Under the pieces are notes generated by a model. It saw only the letters and a list, made by a program, of their open reading frames with translations, ran no database searches and was not told the origin of the DNA. Shown here in pieces: positions 15,898 to 25,107 of a stretch of DNA of 52,597 nucleotides (its first letter is position 1; the number at the start of each line of letters is the position of its first letter). This DNA comes from Saccharopolyspora rectivirgula DSM 43747. GTDB taxonomy: Bacteria; Actinomycetota; Actinomycetes; Mycobacteriales; Pseudonocardiaceae. Position numbers and translations under genes: made by a program. The stretch covers positions 1 to 52,597 of the forward strand of contig NZ_AYJW01000026.1 in assembly GCF_000497205.1 (NCBI RefSeq), written 5' to 3'.

Positions 15898-16559
15898 TCA
15901 CTCTCCTGGGGACTCCGCCGGGAAATCGAAGCCACCTCGTTGACGGTTCCGGAGAAGGCGGCCACGTAGACCGAGTCGTCGGCTTGGATGATGGTGCCGG
16001 GGTCCGGCAGGACACCGTTGCCGAACCGCATGATGAACGCCACCCGGCTGCCGGTGGCGGCTTCCAGCTCGCTGACCCGGTGGCCGACCCAGTCCTCGTG
16101 GAGCGGCAGCTGCAGCACGGCCATCGTCCCGGACGGTTCCCGCCACGCGGTGGCCACTCCCTCGGGGAGGAGCATCCGCAGGAACCGGTCGGTGGTCCAG
16201 GAAACGGTGGCGACGGTGGGGATGCCGAGCCGCTGGTAGACCTCGGCCCGCTTCGGGTCGTAGATCCGGGCGACGACGCGCTCGACCCCGAACGTCTCCC
16301 GGGCCACCCGGGCCGACACGATGTTCGAGTTGTCGCCGTTGGACACCGCGGCGAACGCCGAGGCGCGCTCGATGCCGGCTTCGATGAGGATGTCCTTGTT
16401 GAAACCGTTGCCGGTGACCTGCAGTCCTCGGAAGTCCCGGCCCAGCCGGTGGAAGGCGTGCGGATCCCTGTCCACCACCGCCACGGTGTGGCCGAGGCGT
16501 TGCAGGGCGGCGGCCAGCGCGGCCCCGACGCGGCCGCAGCCCATGATCACCACGTGCAC
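15894..16559 (-). CDS. TrkA-type RCK potassium-uptake regulatory protein (CeoC-like)
   Basis: A 221-residue RCK protein, first gene of the pair. HVVIMGCGRVGAALAAAL is the dinucleotide-binding motif, with the acidic VDRDPHAF at the end of beta-2 and GNGFNKDILIEAGIERA following. The RCK_C domain begins near residue 135. GTG 16559 has AAGGAG seven bases upstream; a long open frame further upstream is antisense to the permease and not real. It is coupled to the downstream RCK gene by an ATGA overlap and divergent from the KimA-like gene. Confidence 0.9.
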   Translation of the reverse strand: MHVVIMGCGRVGAALAAALQRLGHTVAVVDRDPHAFHRLGRDFRGLQVTGNGFNKDILIEAGIERASAFAAVSNGDNSNIVSARVARETFGVERVVARIYDPKRAEVYQRLGIPTVATVSWTTDRFLRMLLPEGVATAWREPSGTMAVLQLPLHEDWVGHRVSELEAATGSRVAFIMRFGNGVLPDPGTIIQADDSVYVAAFSGTVNEVASISRRSPQESE

Positions 16560-16768
16560 GACCAGTCTCCTTGCTGCGTTCGACGGCCAGCTGATCGCCT
16601 GTGGGAGTGACCGTACTCGGGTGCTGGCCCTGATGCGGGGGCGCACCCGGCGGCACCAGGCTGGTGCACCGTACCGGGTGAGCTGGGGCTTCGAGCAGGG
16701 GGCCGAGCGCGGTGTGACCCCGCTGGCCAATCGGTCCCCGGCCTCGGCTGTTCCGGCTCTGGTGCGCT

Positions 16769-16774
16769 TACGCT
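16769..16774 (+). promoter_or_regulatory. -10 element TACGCT for the KimA-like gene
   Basis: TACGCT (TANNNT) ends seven bases before GTG 16782, with no Shine-Dalgarno between. A leaderless transcript is likely. Confidence 0.55.
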
Positions 16775-16781
16775 CTGAGCC

Positions 16782-18791
16782 GTGCACAAGCTCGCAACCG
16801 CGGCCAAGCGCTTGATCGTCGGGCAGCCGTTCCGCACCGATCGGCTGGAGCGGACCCTGCTGCCCAAGCGGATCGCGCTGCCGGTCTTCTCCTCCGACGC
16901 CGTGTCCAGCGTTGCTTACGCGCCGGAGGAGATCCTGCTGGTGCTGTCCGCGGCCGGGCTCACCGCTTACTCGGTGAGCCCGTGGATCGGGCTGTTGGTG
17001 GCGCTTGTGATGACCACGGTGGTCGCTTCCTACCGGCAGAACGTCCGGGCCTACCCCTCGGGCGGGGGCGACTACGAGGTGGCCAAGGTCAACCACGGTC
17101 GTCGTTGGGGACTCGTGGTGGCTTCGGCGCTGATGGTCGACTACGTGCTGACGGTAGCGGTGTCCATCTCCTCGGCCGCGGCGAACATCGGCTCGGTGAT
17201 CCCGTTCGTGGCCTCGCACAAGGTCCTCTTCGCCGTGGGCGCCATCGTCGTGCTCACCGCGATCAACCTGCGCGGCGTCCACGAATCCGCAACGCTCTTC
17301 GCGATCCCCACCTACGCGTTCGTGGTCGGCATCCTCGGCATGCTCGGCTGGGGGGTCTTCCAAGAAGTGGTGCTGGGGGAGCAGTTGCGCGCGGAAAGCG
17401 CGGACTTCGAACTGGCGGCGGAGGAACCCCAGCTCGCCGGGGTGGCGTTCGCGTTCTTGGCGTTGCGGGCTTTCTCCTCGGGATGCGCTGCCCTCACCGG
17501 GGTGGAGGCGATCAGCAACGGGGTGCCGGCTTTCCGCAAGCCCAAGGCGCGCAACGCGGCCACCACGCTCGCGCTCATGGGCGTCTTCGCCGTGATCATG
17601 TTCCTCGGCTTGCTCTTCCTGGCGAGGACGGCGGGCGTGGTGATCGCCGAGCACCCGGAGAGCCAGCTCATCGGGGCCCCCGACGACTACCACCAGAAGA
17701 CGCTGATCGTCCAGCTGGCGGATGCGGTGTTCCCCGACTTCCCGCTGGGGGTGTGGTACCTGACCGCGGTCACCGGGTTGATCCTGGTGCTCGCGGCGAA
17801 CACCGCGTTCAACGGGTTCCCGGTGCTCGGCTCGATCTTGGCCCAGGAGCGGTTCCTGCCGCGGCAGCTGCACACCCGAGGCGACCGGTTGGCCTTCTCC
17901 AACGGCATCGTGTTCCTGGCGGTGGGGGCCACGGTGCTGGTGTGGGCTTTCGACGCCGAGGTCACCAGGCTCATCCAGCTCTACATCGTCGGGGTCTTCG
18001 TCTCCTTCGTGCTCAGCCAGGCGGGCATGATCCGGCACTGGAACCGGCAGCTGCGGCAAGAAGCGGAGCCGGAGTCCCGCCGGCGGATGCGCCGCGCGCA
18101 GCTGATCAACTTCTGCGGGCTGGTCATGACGGCCGTGGTGCTGGTCATCGTGCTGGTCACCAAGTTCACCCACGGCGCTTGGATCGCGATCGCGTCGATG
18201 GCCGCGGTCTACCTGCTCATGACCGCCATTCGCCGGCACTACGATCACGTCGTCGAAGAGTTGCAGCGGCACGAGGCGGACGCGGTGCTGCCGTCGCGCA
18301 ACCACGCGCTGGTGCTGGTGTCGCAGCTGCACCTGCCGACGATGCGGGCGATCGCCTACGCCCGGGCCACCCGTCCGGACGTGCTGGAGGCGGTCACCGT
18401 CAACGTCGACGACCACGACACCCGGTCTTTGGTGGTCAAGTGGGAAGAAGAGAACATACCGGTGCCGCTGAAGGTGCTCGAGTCGCCCTACCGGGAGATC
18501 ACCCGGCCGGTGTTGGATTACGTCAAGCGGATCCGCCGGGATTCGCCCCGTGACGTGGTGACCGTGTTCATCCCGGAGTACGTGGTCGGACACTGGTGGG
18601 AGCAGCTGCTGCACAACCAGAGCGCGCTGCGGCTGAAGAGCCGCCTGCTGTTCCAGCCCGGTGTGATGGTGACCAGCGTGCCGTGGCAGCTGGAATCCTC
18701 GGAGCGGTTGCTGGGGCGCAAACCATTCACGCGGCCCGGCGCCACCCGCCGGGGGCTGGGAACGAGCTCGAAGGGGAATGAGCACAGGTGA
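16782..18791 (+). CDS. APC-family permease, KimA-like potassium importer
   Basis: A 669-residue protein: about 12 transmembrane segments (to roughly residue 490) followed by a 170-residue cytosolic domain. Hallmarks shared with Bacillus subtilis KimA (YdaO), from memory: SSDAVSSVAYAPEEIL, SYRQNVRAYPSGGGDYEV, AFSSGCAALTGVEAIS, FRKPKARNAATTLALMG, LYIVGVFVSFVLSQAGM and the tail HNQSALRLKSRLLF. KimA is a proton-coupled potassium importer inhibited by c-di-AMP. Older annotation would call this an amino-acid permease. The divergent RCK pair supports a potassium role. It overlaps the next gene by four bases (GTGA). Confidence 0.85.
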   Translation: MHKLATAAKRLIVGQPFRTDRLERTLLPKRIALPVFSSDAVSSVAYAPEEILLVLSAAGLTAYSVSPWIGLLVALVMTTVVASYRQNVRAYPSGGGDYEVAKVNHGRRWGLVVASALMVDYVLTVAVSISSAAANIGSVIPFVASHKVLFAVGAIVVLTAINLRGVHESATLFAIPTYAFVVGILGMLGWGVFQEVVLGEQLRAESADFELAAEEPQLAGVAFAFLALRAFSSGCAALTGVEAISNGVPAFRKPKARNAATTLALMGVFAVIMFLGLLFLARTAGVVIAEHPESQLIGAPDDYHQKTLIVQLADAVFPDFPLGVWYLTAVTGLILVLAANTAFNGFPVLGSILAQERFLPRQLHTRGDRLAFSNGIVFLAVGATVLVWAFDAEVTRLIQLYIVGVFVSFVLSQAGMIRHWNRQLRQEAEPESRRRMRRAQLINFCGLVMTAVVLVIVLVTKFTHGAWIAIASMAAVYLLMTAIRRHYDHVVEELQRHEADAVLPSRNHALVLVSQLHLPTMRAIAYARATRPDVLEAVTVNVDDHDTRSLVVKWEEENIPVPLKVLESPYREITRPVLDYVKRIRRDSPRDVVTVFIPEYVVGHWWEQLLHNQSALRLKSRLLFQPGVMVTSVPWQLESSERLLGRKPFTRPGATRRGLGTSSKGNEHR

Positions 18792-20020
18792 CGGAGAAGC
18801 CGGACTGGACCGGACAGCGGCTGCGGCTCGAGGTCGGGTCCGTCGCGCACGGGGGGCATTGCGTTGCCCGGCACGAGGGGCGCGTGGTGTTCGTGCGGCA
18901 CGCCTTGCCCGGCGAAGTGGTGGTGGCCGAGGTCACCGAGGACCCGGGCGGGGGGTTTTGCCGGGCGGACGCGGTGGAGGTCGTCACGCCCGCTCCCGGG
19001 CGGGTGCAGCCGCCTTGTCCGCTGGCCGACATCGCGCTCGGTCGCGACCGCTGCGGTGGTTGCGACTGGCAGCACGCGTCGGGGGAGACCCAGCGGGAGC
19101 TGAAGGCCTTCGTGGTGGCCGAGCAGCTGCAGCGCATCGCCAAGCTCGAGTGGCCGGTGGAGGTGCGGGAACTGCCCGGGGGACTGCTCCGGTGGCGCAC
19201 CAGGGCCAGGCTCGCGGTGGACCAGCGGGGCCGGCCCGGGTTCCGCGCGCACCGCAGTCACCGGGTGATCGCCGCGGAGGACTGCCCGATCACGGTTGAG
19301 GAGGCGGTGCAGCCGGTCACCGAACGCCGGTGGCGGCCGGGGAGCGAGCTGACCGCGGTGCGCGATTCCACCGGCGAGGTCCACATCACCGCGGCGCCGA
19401 AGAAGGGGCGCCGGTCGGGTGCGCCGCGCCGGGTGCGCGGCAGCGGGGTGGCTCGGGAGAGCGCGGTCGGGCGCGAGTTCCAGGTGTCGGCCGGGGACTT
19501 CTGGCAGGTGCACCGGGCAGCTCCCGAGGTGTTCGCCGAAACCGTGGGCCGGATGGCGGCGGTGTCGCCCGGTGGGGTCGCGTGGGACCTCTACGGCGGT
19601 GTGGGCTTGTTCGCCGCGGTGCTCGCCGAACAAGCGGGGCCGGCCGGAACGGTGTTGTTGGTGGAGTCCGGTCACCGGGCGGTGGACAACGCGGTGCGGA
19701 ACCTGCGGGATCTGCCGCAGGTGGTCTTCCGAGGTGGCCGGGTCGAGGACGTGCTCGTCGACAGCGAGTTGCCGGTGCCGGAAGTGGTCGTGCTGGATCC
19801 GCCGCGCAAGGGCGCTGGCCGGGCGGTGGTGGAACAGGTGGCCGCGCGGCGGCCGCGGCGGGTGGTTCACGTGGCCTGCGACCCGGCGGCGCTGGCGCGG
19901 GACATCGCGCTGTTCCGGGAACGCGGTTACCGGCTGGCGGAGTTGGAAGCCTTCGACGCCTTCCCCATGACGCACCACATCGAGTGCATAGCCCTGTTGG
20001 AACACGACGCGGAGGAATGA
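18788..20020 (+). CDS. TrmA/RumA-family RNA (uracil-C5) methyltransferase
   Basis: A 410-residue SAM-dependent methyltransferase: N-terminal TRAM domain (about 8-66); a cysteine cluster CPLADI...RCGGCDWQH (Cys77, Cys89, Cys92, with a further Cys in EDCPIT) that may bind an Fe-S cluster as in RlmD; the SAM site DLYGGVGLFAAVLA; and catalytic motifs LDPPRKGAG and HVACDPAALARD. The C-terminal FPMTHHIECIALL is conserved in the family. The target (U54 of tRNA or a 23S rRNA uridine) cannot be decided. The GTG start at 18788 overlaps the permease stop, so it is translationally coupled. Confidence 0.92.
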   Translation: MTEKPDWTGQRLRLEVGSVAHGGHCVARHEGRVVFVRHALPGEVVVAEVTEDPGGGFCRADAVEVVTPAPGRVQPPCPLADIALGRDRCGGCDWQHASGETQRELKAFVVAEQLQRIAKLEWPVEVRELPGGLLRWRTRARLAVDQRGRPGFRAHRSHRVIAAEDCPITVEEAVQPVTERRWRPGSELTAVRDSTGEVHITAAPKKGRRSGAPRRVRGSGVARESAVGREFQVSAGDFWQVHRAAPEVFAETVGRMAAVSPGGVAWDLYGGVGLFAAVLAEQAGPAGTVLLVESGHRAVDNAVRNLRDLPQVVFRGGRVEDVLVDSELPVPEVVVLDPPRKGAGRAVVEQVAARRPRRVVHVACDPAALARDIALFRERGYRLAELEAFDAFPMTHHIECIALLEHDAEE

Positions 20021-20491
20021 CGGGGCTTGCGCCATTGCTCGACCGGATGAGGCCGGGGGCGTCGCCGATGACGCATGAGATCCATTCCGATGCGGAGAGT
20101 GACGTCCGGTTCTTCGCGCGCGAGGCCCGGAGCAGCCGGTGGACGACTGGAGCACACCGGTCGGTCGAGTTCTGCCGCCGTCCGGTTGCCGGTCGGATGA
20201 AGATGCGCTGTGCTCGCAATACGCCATGACTGGAGGCCGGGGTGTGCGCGGCGAGCCGCGTGCCGGGCCGAGGCCGACGGGATTGCTGGGGGAACGGATG
20301 GCCGAAATCAAGGCGATTACTCACGGTGACGAAGATCCAGAAAGTCGCCGTGATGAAGGAACCTTCCCGGGCGGCCGCAGTGCGTCTCCGTAGACTGGGA
20401 CCGGCCGCATCACGAGACCGCCAGGCATGTAACCGCCGTCGGCGCTCGGCATGCGAAGCAGACCGACCAGCACGATAAGCGAGGTGGAGCG
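20021..20491. other. Intergenic region upstream of dxs
   Basis: About 470 bases without a convincing gene. TAGACT (20391-20396) is a reasonable -10 for dxs, which would give a leader near 90 bases. A possible 31-codon reading frame from ATG 20298, with GGGGGA before it, has AT-rich third positions unlike its neighbours and is not called. Confidence 0.45.
20391..20396 (+). promoter_or_regulatory. Candidate -10 of dxs (TAGACT)
   Basis: TAGACT fits TANNNT and lies about 95 bases upstream of the dxs GTG. No clear -35 is seen at 17-18 bases. Confidence 0.4.
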
Positions 20492-22432
20492 GTGACGCTG
20501 CTGGGATCCGTGCACAGTCCGGCCGATGTGAAACGCCTGGGTCCGGGCGAGCTGGTGCAGCTGGCCGCAGAAATCAGGCAATTCCTGGTCGAGAAGGTGT
20601 CACGGACTGGCGGGCACCTCGGCCCCAATCTCGGCGCGGTGGAGTTGACCCTGGCGGTCCACCGGGTCTTCGACTCGCCGAAGGACGCGGTGGTGTTCGA
20701 CACCGGCCATCAGGCTTACGTCCACAAGATCATCACCGGCCGGCAGGACGGCTTCACCCGGCTGCGCAAGCGGGACGGCCTTTCGGGTTACCCGTCCCGC
20801 AAGGAGAGCGAGCACGACCTGGTGGAGAACAGCCACGCCTCCACGTCGCTCTCCTACGCGGACGGGCTGGCCCGCTCGTTCCAGCTGACCGGGTCGAAGC
20901 GGCACGTGTGCGCCATCGTCGGCGACGGCGCCCTCACCGGAGGGATGTGCTGGGAGGCGCTGAACAACATCGCCGCCGACCAGAGCCGGCCGATCGTGAT
21001 CGTGGTCAACGACAACGGCCGGTCGTACGCGCCGACGATCGGTGGTCTCGCCGAGCACCTGGCGGCGCTGCGGCTCAACCCGAGCTACGAGAAGGCGTTG
21101 GAGAGCGGGCGGCGCACCTTGCGCAACCTCCCGGTGGTGGGGCGTTCGCTGTACACCGGTCTGCACGCGGCCAAGAGCGGTATCAAGGACGCGATCAGCC
21201 CGCAGGTCATGTTCTCGGACCTGGGCATCAAGTACCTCGGCCCGGTCGACGGGCACGACCTGCGCGCGCTGGAGCACGCGCTGTCGATGGCCAAGGCGTT
21301 CGGCGGGCCGGTGATCGTGCACGCCGTCACCCGGAAGGGCAACGGCTTCGCGCCGGCGGAGAACGACCAGGCCGAGCAGATGCACCAGGTCAAGGTGATC
21401 AACCCGGAGACCGGCAAAGCGGTGAAGCCGGCCCCGACCAGCTGGACCGACGTCTACTCCGACGAGCTGGTGCGGATCGGCGCGGAACGCCCGGACGTGG
21501 TGGCGATCACCGCCGCCATGCTCGGGCCGACCGGGTTGAGCAAGTTCGCGGCGGCGTACCCGGACCGGTGCATCGACGTCGGCATCGCCGAGCAGCACGC
21601 GATGACCTCGGCCGCCGGCCTGGCCATGGGCGGCATGCACCCGGTGTTCGCGGTGTACTCCACCTTCCTGAACCGGGCGTTCGACCAGCTCCTGATGGAC
21701 GTGGCGCTGCACAAGCAGCCGGTCACCGTCACGCTCGACCGTTCCGGCATCACCGGTGATGACGGCGCCAGCCACAACGGCATGTGGGACCTGTCGATCC
21801 TCGGGATCATCCCCGGCATCCGAGTGGCGGCCCCGCGGGACGCGGCCACCCTGCGCGAAGAGCTCCGGGAAGCTGTCGGCGTGGACGACGGCCCCACGGT
21901 GGTCCGCTTCCCCAAGGGCGCGGTGATCGAGGAAGTCCCGGCGGTGGAACGAGTTTCCGGAGTGGACGTCCTGCGCCGGCCCGAAGGGGACGAAGGCCGG
22001 GACGTGCTGCTGGCCGCGGTCGGGGCCTTCGGGCAGCTGGCGCTCGGCGCCGCGGAGCGGTTGGCCGCCCAGGGCATCGGTGTCACCGTGGTCGACCCGC
22101 GCTGGGTCATCCCGGTCCCGGAGAAGATCGTGGAGATGGCCGCCGAGCACCGCTTGGTGGTCACCCTGGAGGACTGCGGGCGGCACGGGGGCTTCGGCTG
22201 GTCGCTGGCGGCCGCGCTGCGCGACGCCGAGCTGGACGTGCCGCTGCGGGATCTCGCGGTGCCCAACAAGTTCCTGGACCACGCGTCCCGGGACGAGGTG
22301 CTCTCCGAACTCGGGCTGACCGAGCAGGACATCGCCCGGCGCATCACCGAGTGGGTGGCGGACCGGATCGGCTCTGCCGAGACGGCTCTGGAGGTCGCCG
22401 TCGAAGCGGACGGTCCCGACGCAGCTGATTGA
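20492..22432 (+). CDS. dxs: 1-deoxy-D-xylulose-5-phosphate synthase
   Basis: A 646-residue TPP enzyme condensing pyruvate and glyceraldehyde-3-phosphate, the first step of the non-mevalonate isoprenoid pathway. Seen: [14 protein letters not shown] with the active-site His, [12 protein letters not shown], the TPP/Mg motif GDGALTGGM...[17 protein letters not shown], and in the pyrimidine domain [15 protein letters not shown] with the catalytic Glu, then [16 protein letters not shown]. Length is normal. GTG 20492 follows GAGGTGGAGC. Next comes a two-component system on the same strand, 37 bases downstream. Confidence 0.98.
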   Translation: MTLLGSVHSPADVKRLGPGELVQLAAEIRQFLVEKVSRTGGHLGPNLGAVELTLAVHRVFDSPKDAVVFDTGHQAYVHKIITGRQDGFTRLRKRDGLSGYPSRKESEHDLVENSHASTSLSYADGLARSFQLTGSKRHVCAIVGDGALTGGMCWEALNNIAADQSRPIVIVVNDNGRSYAPTIGGLAEHLAALRLNPSYEKALESGRRTLRNLPVVGRSLYTGLHAAKSGIKDAISPQVMFSDLGIKYLGPVDGHDLRALEHALSMAKAFGGPVIVHAVTRKGNGFAPAENDQAEQMHQVKVINPETGKAVKPAPTSWTDVYSDELVRIGAERPDVVAITAAMLGPTGLSKFAAAYPDRCIDVGIAEQHAMTSAAGLAMGGMHPVFAVYSTFLNRAFDQLLMDVALHKQPVTVTLDRSGITGDDGASHNGMWDLSILGIIPGIRVAAPRDAATLREELREAVGVDDGPTVVRFPKGAVIEEVPAVERVSGVDVLRRPEGDEGRDVLLAAVGAFGQLALGAAERLAAQGIGVTVVDPRWVIPVPEKIVEMAAEHRLVVTLEDCGRHGGFGWSLAAALRDAELDVPLRDLAVPNKFLDHASRDEVLSELGLTEQDIARRITEWVADRIGSAETALEVAVEADGPDAAD

Positions 22433-22469
22433 TCCGGGACGTCTCCACTGGCTGTGGCAGGGTGAAGAC

Positions 22470-23147
22470 GTGCGAATCCTGGTGGTCGAGGATGAGAAGC
22501 CACTGGCCGACGCGATTGTCCGGGGCTTGCGCCGGGAGGGCATGGCCGTCGACGTGGCCTACGACGGGGACGAGGGGCACGAGAAGGCCAGCATCACCCG
22601 CTACGACGTGATCGTGCTCGACCGGGACCTGCCGGGCATGTCGGGTGACGAGCTGTGCCGGCAAGTGGTCGCTTCCGGCCAGCTCACCCGCGTGATCATG
22701 CTCACTGCCAGTGGCACGGTCGAGGACCGGGTGGCCGGCCTCTCCTTGGGCGCCGACGACTACCTGCCCAAGCCGTTCGCGTTCCCGGAGTTGACCGCTC
22801 GGGTCCGCGCGCTCGGTCGCCGTTCCACGCCCGCGCAACCACCGCTGCTGGTGGCCGACCAGCTGGAGCTCGACTCGGCCCGCCGAACGGTGCGTCGTCC
22901 GTGGGGGGAGATCGAGCTGACCCGCAAGGAGTTCGGGGTGCTGGAGGTGCTGCTGGCCGCGGGTGGCGCGGTGGTCAGCTCCGAGGAGCTGCTGGAACGG
23001 GTGTGGGACGAGAACGCGGATCCGTTCACCACCACCGTTCGGGTCACGATGATGACTTTGCGCAAGAAGCTGGGGGAGCCCGGCATCATCGAGACCCTGG
23101 TGGGCTCCGGGTACCGGATCCCGTCCGCTGGCCGGGCGCAGGGCTGA
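22470..23147 (+). CDS. OmpR/PhoB-family response regulator
   Basis: A 225-residue regulator. Receiver domain 1-115: acidic pocket Glu7-Asp8, phospho-acceptor Asp51 (VLDRDLPG), Thr in MLTAS, and Lys in YLPKPF. A C-terminal winged helix (about 130-222) has ELTRKEFGVLEVLLAAGG and TTTVRVTMMTLRKKLG. It binds DNA as a phosphorylated dimer and is paired with the histidine kinase one base downstream. GTG 22470 is preceded by AGGGTGAAG. The stimulus and regulon are unknown; it resembles CseB-like and similar envelope regulators only in general form. Confidence 0.93.
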   Translation: MRILVVEDEKPLADAIVRGLRREGMAVDVAYDGDEGHEKASITRYDVIVLDRDLPGMSGDELCRQVVASGQLTRVIMLTASGTVEDRVAGLSLGADDYLPKPFAFPELTARVRALGRRSTPAQPPLLVADQLELDSARRTVRRPWGEIELTRKEFGVLEVLLAAGGAVVSSEELLERVWDENADPFTTTVRVTMMTLRKKLGEPGIIETLVGSGYRIPSAGRAQG

Positions 23148-23148
23148 C

Positions 23149-24288
23149 GTGCCGGCCGGATTGCTCAGCCGGCGCGGTCCCGGCTTGCGGTTGCGGCTCA
23201 CCTTGCTGGCCGCTGGTCTGGTCGCACTGGTCAGCGGGCTGCTGCTGTGGTTGGGGTGGGTGCTGGTCGGCAACGTGGCGGCTGCCGTTCCGCAACTGCC
23301 CAGCGGCACCCGGGTGCGGGTGCACGGGGTGGAGGTGCCCGGCGAGATGCTGGGCGAAGCTCTGCGCGAGTCGGCCCAGCGACAGGTGCTGGTGACCGGG
23401 GGCTTCGCTTTCGTCGCCGTGGTGGTGGCGGCTGGACTGCTGGCGTGGACGCTGACCGGGCGGCTGCTGCGCCCGGTCCACGAGGTCACCGCCACCGCGC
23501 GGCAGTTGTCGGTCGAGTCGATGGACGAGCGGATCCAGTTGAGCGGTCCGCGGGACGAGGTCGCCGAACTGGCCGACACCTTCAACGCCATGCTGGACCG
23601 CTTGCAAGCGGCTTTCGAGTCCCAGCGCCGCTTCGTCGCCAACGCCAGTCACGAACTGCGCACGCCGCTCGCGGTCATCCAAACCGAACTCGACGTGACC
23701 CTCTCCGATCCCGATGCCGATTCCGCGGAGCTGCGGCGAATGGCCGAGGTGGTGCGGGAAGCAGCTGCGAAGTCCGACCGGCTGGTGGAGTCGCTGCTGC
23801 TGCTGGCCAGAACCGAGGGGGCTCGGCTGGCGGTGGTCGAGCTGGTGGATCTGAAGAGCATCGTGGACAAGTCTTGGCGCGTGGTGTCGGAGGAGGCGCG
23901 CCAGCGCGGGCTCCGGGTGACGCGTCGGGAGCGGACGGCCGTGGTGTCCGGAGACCCGGACCTGCTGGAACGGATAGCTGGCAACCTGCTGGAGAACGCG
24001 GTGCGGCACAACGTGGACGGCGGGTGGATCGAAACCAGCGTCCAGTCCGATTCGGACTGGGTGGAGCTGCGGGTCGCCGCATCGGGCGCACCGGTCTCGC
24101 CCAGTGAGGTGGAGACGCTGTTCGAGCCGTTCCGCCGAGCCGGTGTGCAGCGCACCGCGCGCACCGGTTCCGGTCTCGGTCTGTCCATAGTGCGCGCGGC
24201 GGTGGAGGCCCACCACGGCCAGGTCGACGCCGAAGCCCTGCCCGACGGGGGCCTCGTGGTGACCGTGCGGCTCCCCGCCGCACCGTGA
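23149..24288 (+). CDS. HAMP-domain sensor histidine kinase
   Basis: A 379-residue membrane sensor: TM1 (about 16-40), a short extracytoplasmic loop of about 40 residues, TM2 (about 80-103), HAMP domain, phospho-acceptor His168 in NASHELRTPL, N-box NLLENAVRHN (about 279-288), G2-type GSGLGLSIV (about 340-348). The G1 box, usually DxGxG or NxG, reads AASGAP (310-315), so the usual Asp/Asn contact to adenine is missing; ATP binding may be altered. The small sensor loop suggests detection of a membrane or small periplasmic signal. It is co-transcribed with the regulator. Confidence 0.92.
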   Translation: MPAGLLSRRGPGLRLRLTLLAAGLVALVSGLLLWLGWVLVGNVAAAVPQLPSGTRVRVHGVEVPGEMLGEALRESAQRQVLVTGGFAFVAVVVAAGLLAWTLTGRLLRPVHEVTATARQLSVESMDERIQLSGPRDEVAELADTFNAMLDRLQAAFESQRRFVANASHELRTPLAVIQTELDVTLSDPDADSAELRRMAEVVREAAAKSDRLVESLLLLARTEGARLAVVELVDLKSIVDKSWRVVSEEARQRGLRVTRRERTAVVSGDPDLLERIAGNLLENAVRHNVDGGWIETSVQSDSDWVELRVAASGAPVSPSEVETLFEPFRRAGVQRTARTGSGLGLSIVRAAVEAHHGQVDAEALPDGGLVVTVRLPAAP

Positions 24289-24359
24289 TGGTCAGGGGGG
24301 AGCCGCGCTGGCTGGGTGCGCGAGCGGTACGGCAGCCGCCTTCGTCGCGAGGGACGCGG

Positions 24360-24695
24360 TCAGATCGGACAGCTGAGGTCGACCTGGACGAACCGCAGGA
24401 CTGCGGAAGCCGACAGGACGGCGGGCAGCAGCAACCACCACCGCAGCCAGCCTCGCGATACCGGGGCCCGCCGAGCGGCGAGCGCACCGCCTGCGGAGGA
24501 GCTCACCTGGACCGCGGTGAGCACGTCGTCGTCCCACGGGCCGCGCGGGCTCATGAGGAAGGACGAGATGACCGCGTACGCGGCGACGACGTCGAGCACG
24601 ACGCAGACCGACGCGCTGAACGCCACTGCCGTCAGGTGAGCTTCCGGCCGCTCATTCGGCGATGTGGAAGAACTCTCTCCGTGATAGGTCGTCAC
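24360..24695 (-). CDS. Small membrane protein of unknown function
   Basis: 111 residues, not recognised. A polar N-terminus (TYHGESSSTSPNERPE) is followed by a first hydrophobic helix (about 25-47, VCVVLDVVAAYAVISSFLM), a short loop with WDDDVLTAV, and a second helix (about 83-103, WWLLLPAVLSASAVLRFV). It ends in DLSCPI. The call rests on a strong ribosome-binding site (GGGAGG, seven bases before GTG 24695) and the two-helix pattern. It is convergent with the histidine kinase gene, 71 bases away. Confidence 0.6.
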   Translation of the reverse strand: MTTYHGESSSTSPNERPEAHLTAVAFSASVCVVLDVVAAYAVISSFLMSPRGPWDDDVLTAVQVSSSAGGALAARRAPVSRGWLRWWLLLPAVLSASAVLRFVQVDLSCPI

Positions 24696-25107
24696 TGCAG
24701 TGCCTCCCTTGCCTCGGGGAGGTGCGTTGCGCCGGGGCTGCCCGCGCGCTCGGGCGTCGCCCCGACCGTCCCGCCCGGGTCCACCTCAGTTCTCGGCTCA
24801 CCGCCTAGGGGTGCCGGGTTCCAGGAGGAGGTTGTCCGGAGGTAGCGGGTGGTGCAAGGGGCCTTTCGCGGTTCCGCACAAGACCGCCCGAAGCCAGAAA
24901 GACGGGGAATTCGAGCACCTGGCGGACAGGTGCCAGCAAGGCGGGCCAGTGAGGTGGAACCGCTCGAAGAGGGCTGTTCTCGCGCCATCGTCCCGGAAGG
25001 ACGGAAGCGGGTGCCCTGCACCGCGAGGCCCGGCGGGGAACTCGCGCATGAAGAACGGGGCCGGAGCTGTTCGCTCCGACCCCGCTGCGCCCCTAGCGGA
25101 GGAGTGA
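24696..25107. other. Intergenic region between the small membrane protein gene and fadB
   Basis: About 410 bases with no supported gene. It holds a 7-bp hairpin with GCGGA loop (24915-24933, GCACCTG/CAGGTGC) and the fadB terminator near 25050-25084. The promoter for the leftward small gene should lie within 24720-24850. Confidence 0.5.
25050..25084 (-). terminator. Terminator of the fadA-fadB operon
   Basis: A 12-bp stem (25056-25067 with 25073-25084, loop TGTTC) has one position that is a G-U pair in the minus-strand RNA but a mismatch in the plus-strand RNA. It is followed on the minus strand by TTCTTC. It therefore favours termination of fadB. Confidence 0.8.

Noticed and set aside
16560-18785. 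Very long minus-strand open frame antisense to the KimA-like permease
   Set aside because: It is a high-GC antisense shadow: the composition is His/Arg/Gly-rich and the only meaningful part is the RCK protein starting at 16559.
20298-20393. 31-codon acidic ORF (MAEIKAITHGDEDPESRR...) in front of dxs with GGGGGA upstream
   Set aside because: Third codon positions are only about half G/C, far below the real genes here, and it ends within the likely dxs promoter. It could be a leader peptide only if conserved, which I cannot test.
20397-20491. Riboswitch in the dxs leader
   Set aside because: The predicted leader is about 90 bases and shows no TPP-riboswitch CUGAGA-type core or terminator/anti-terminator pair.
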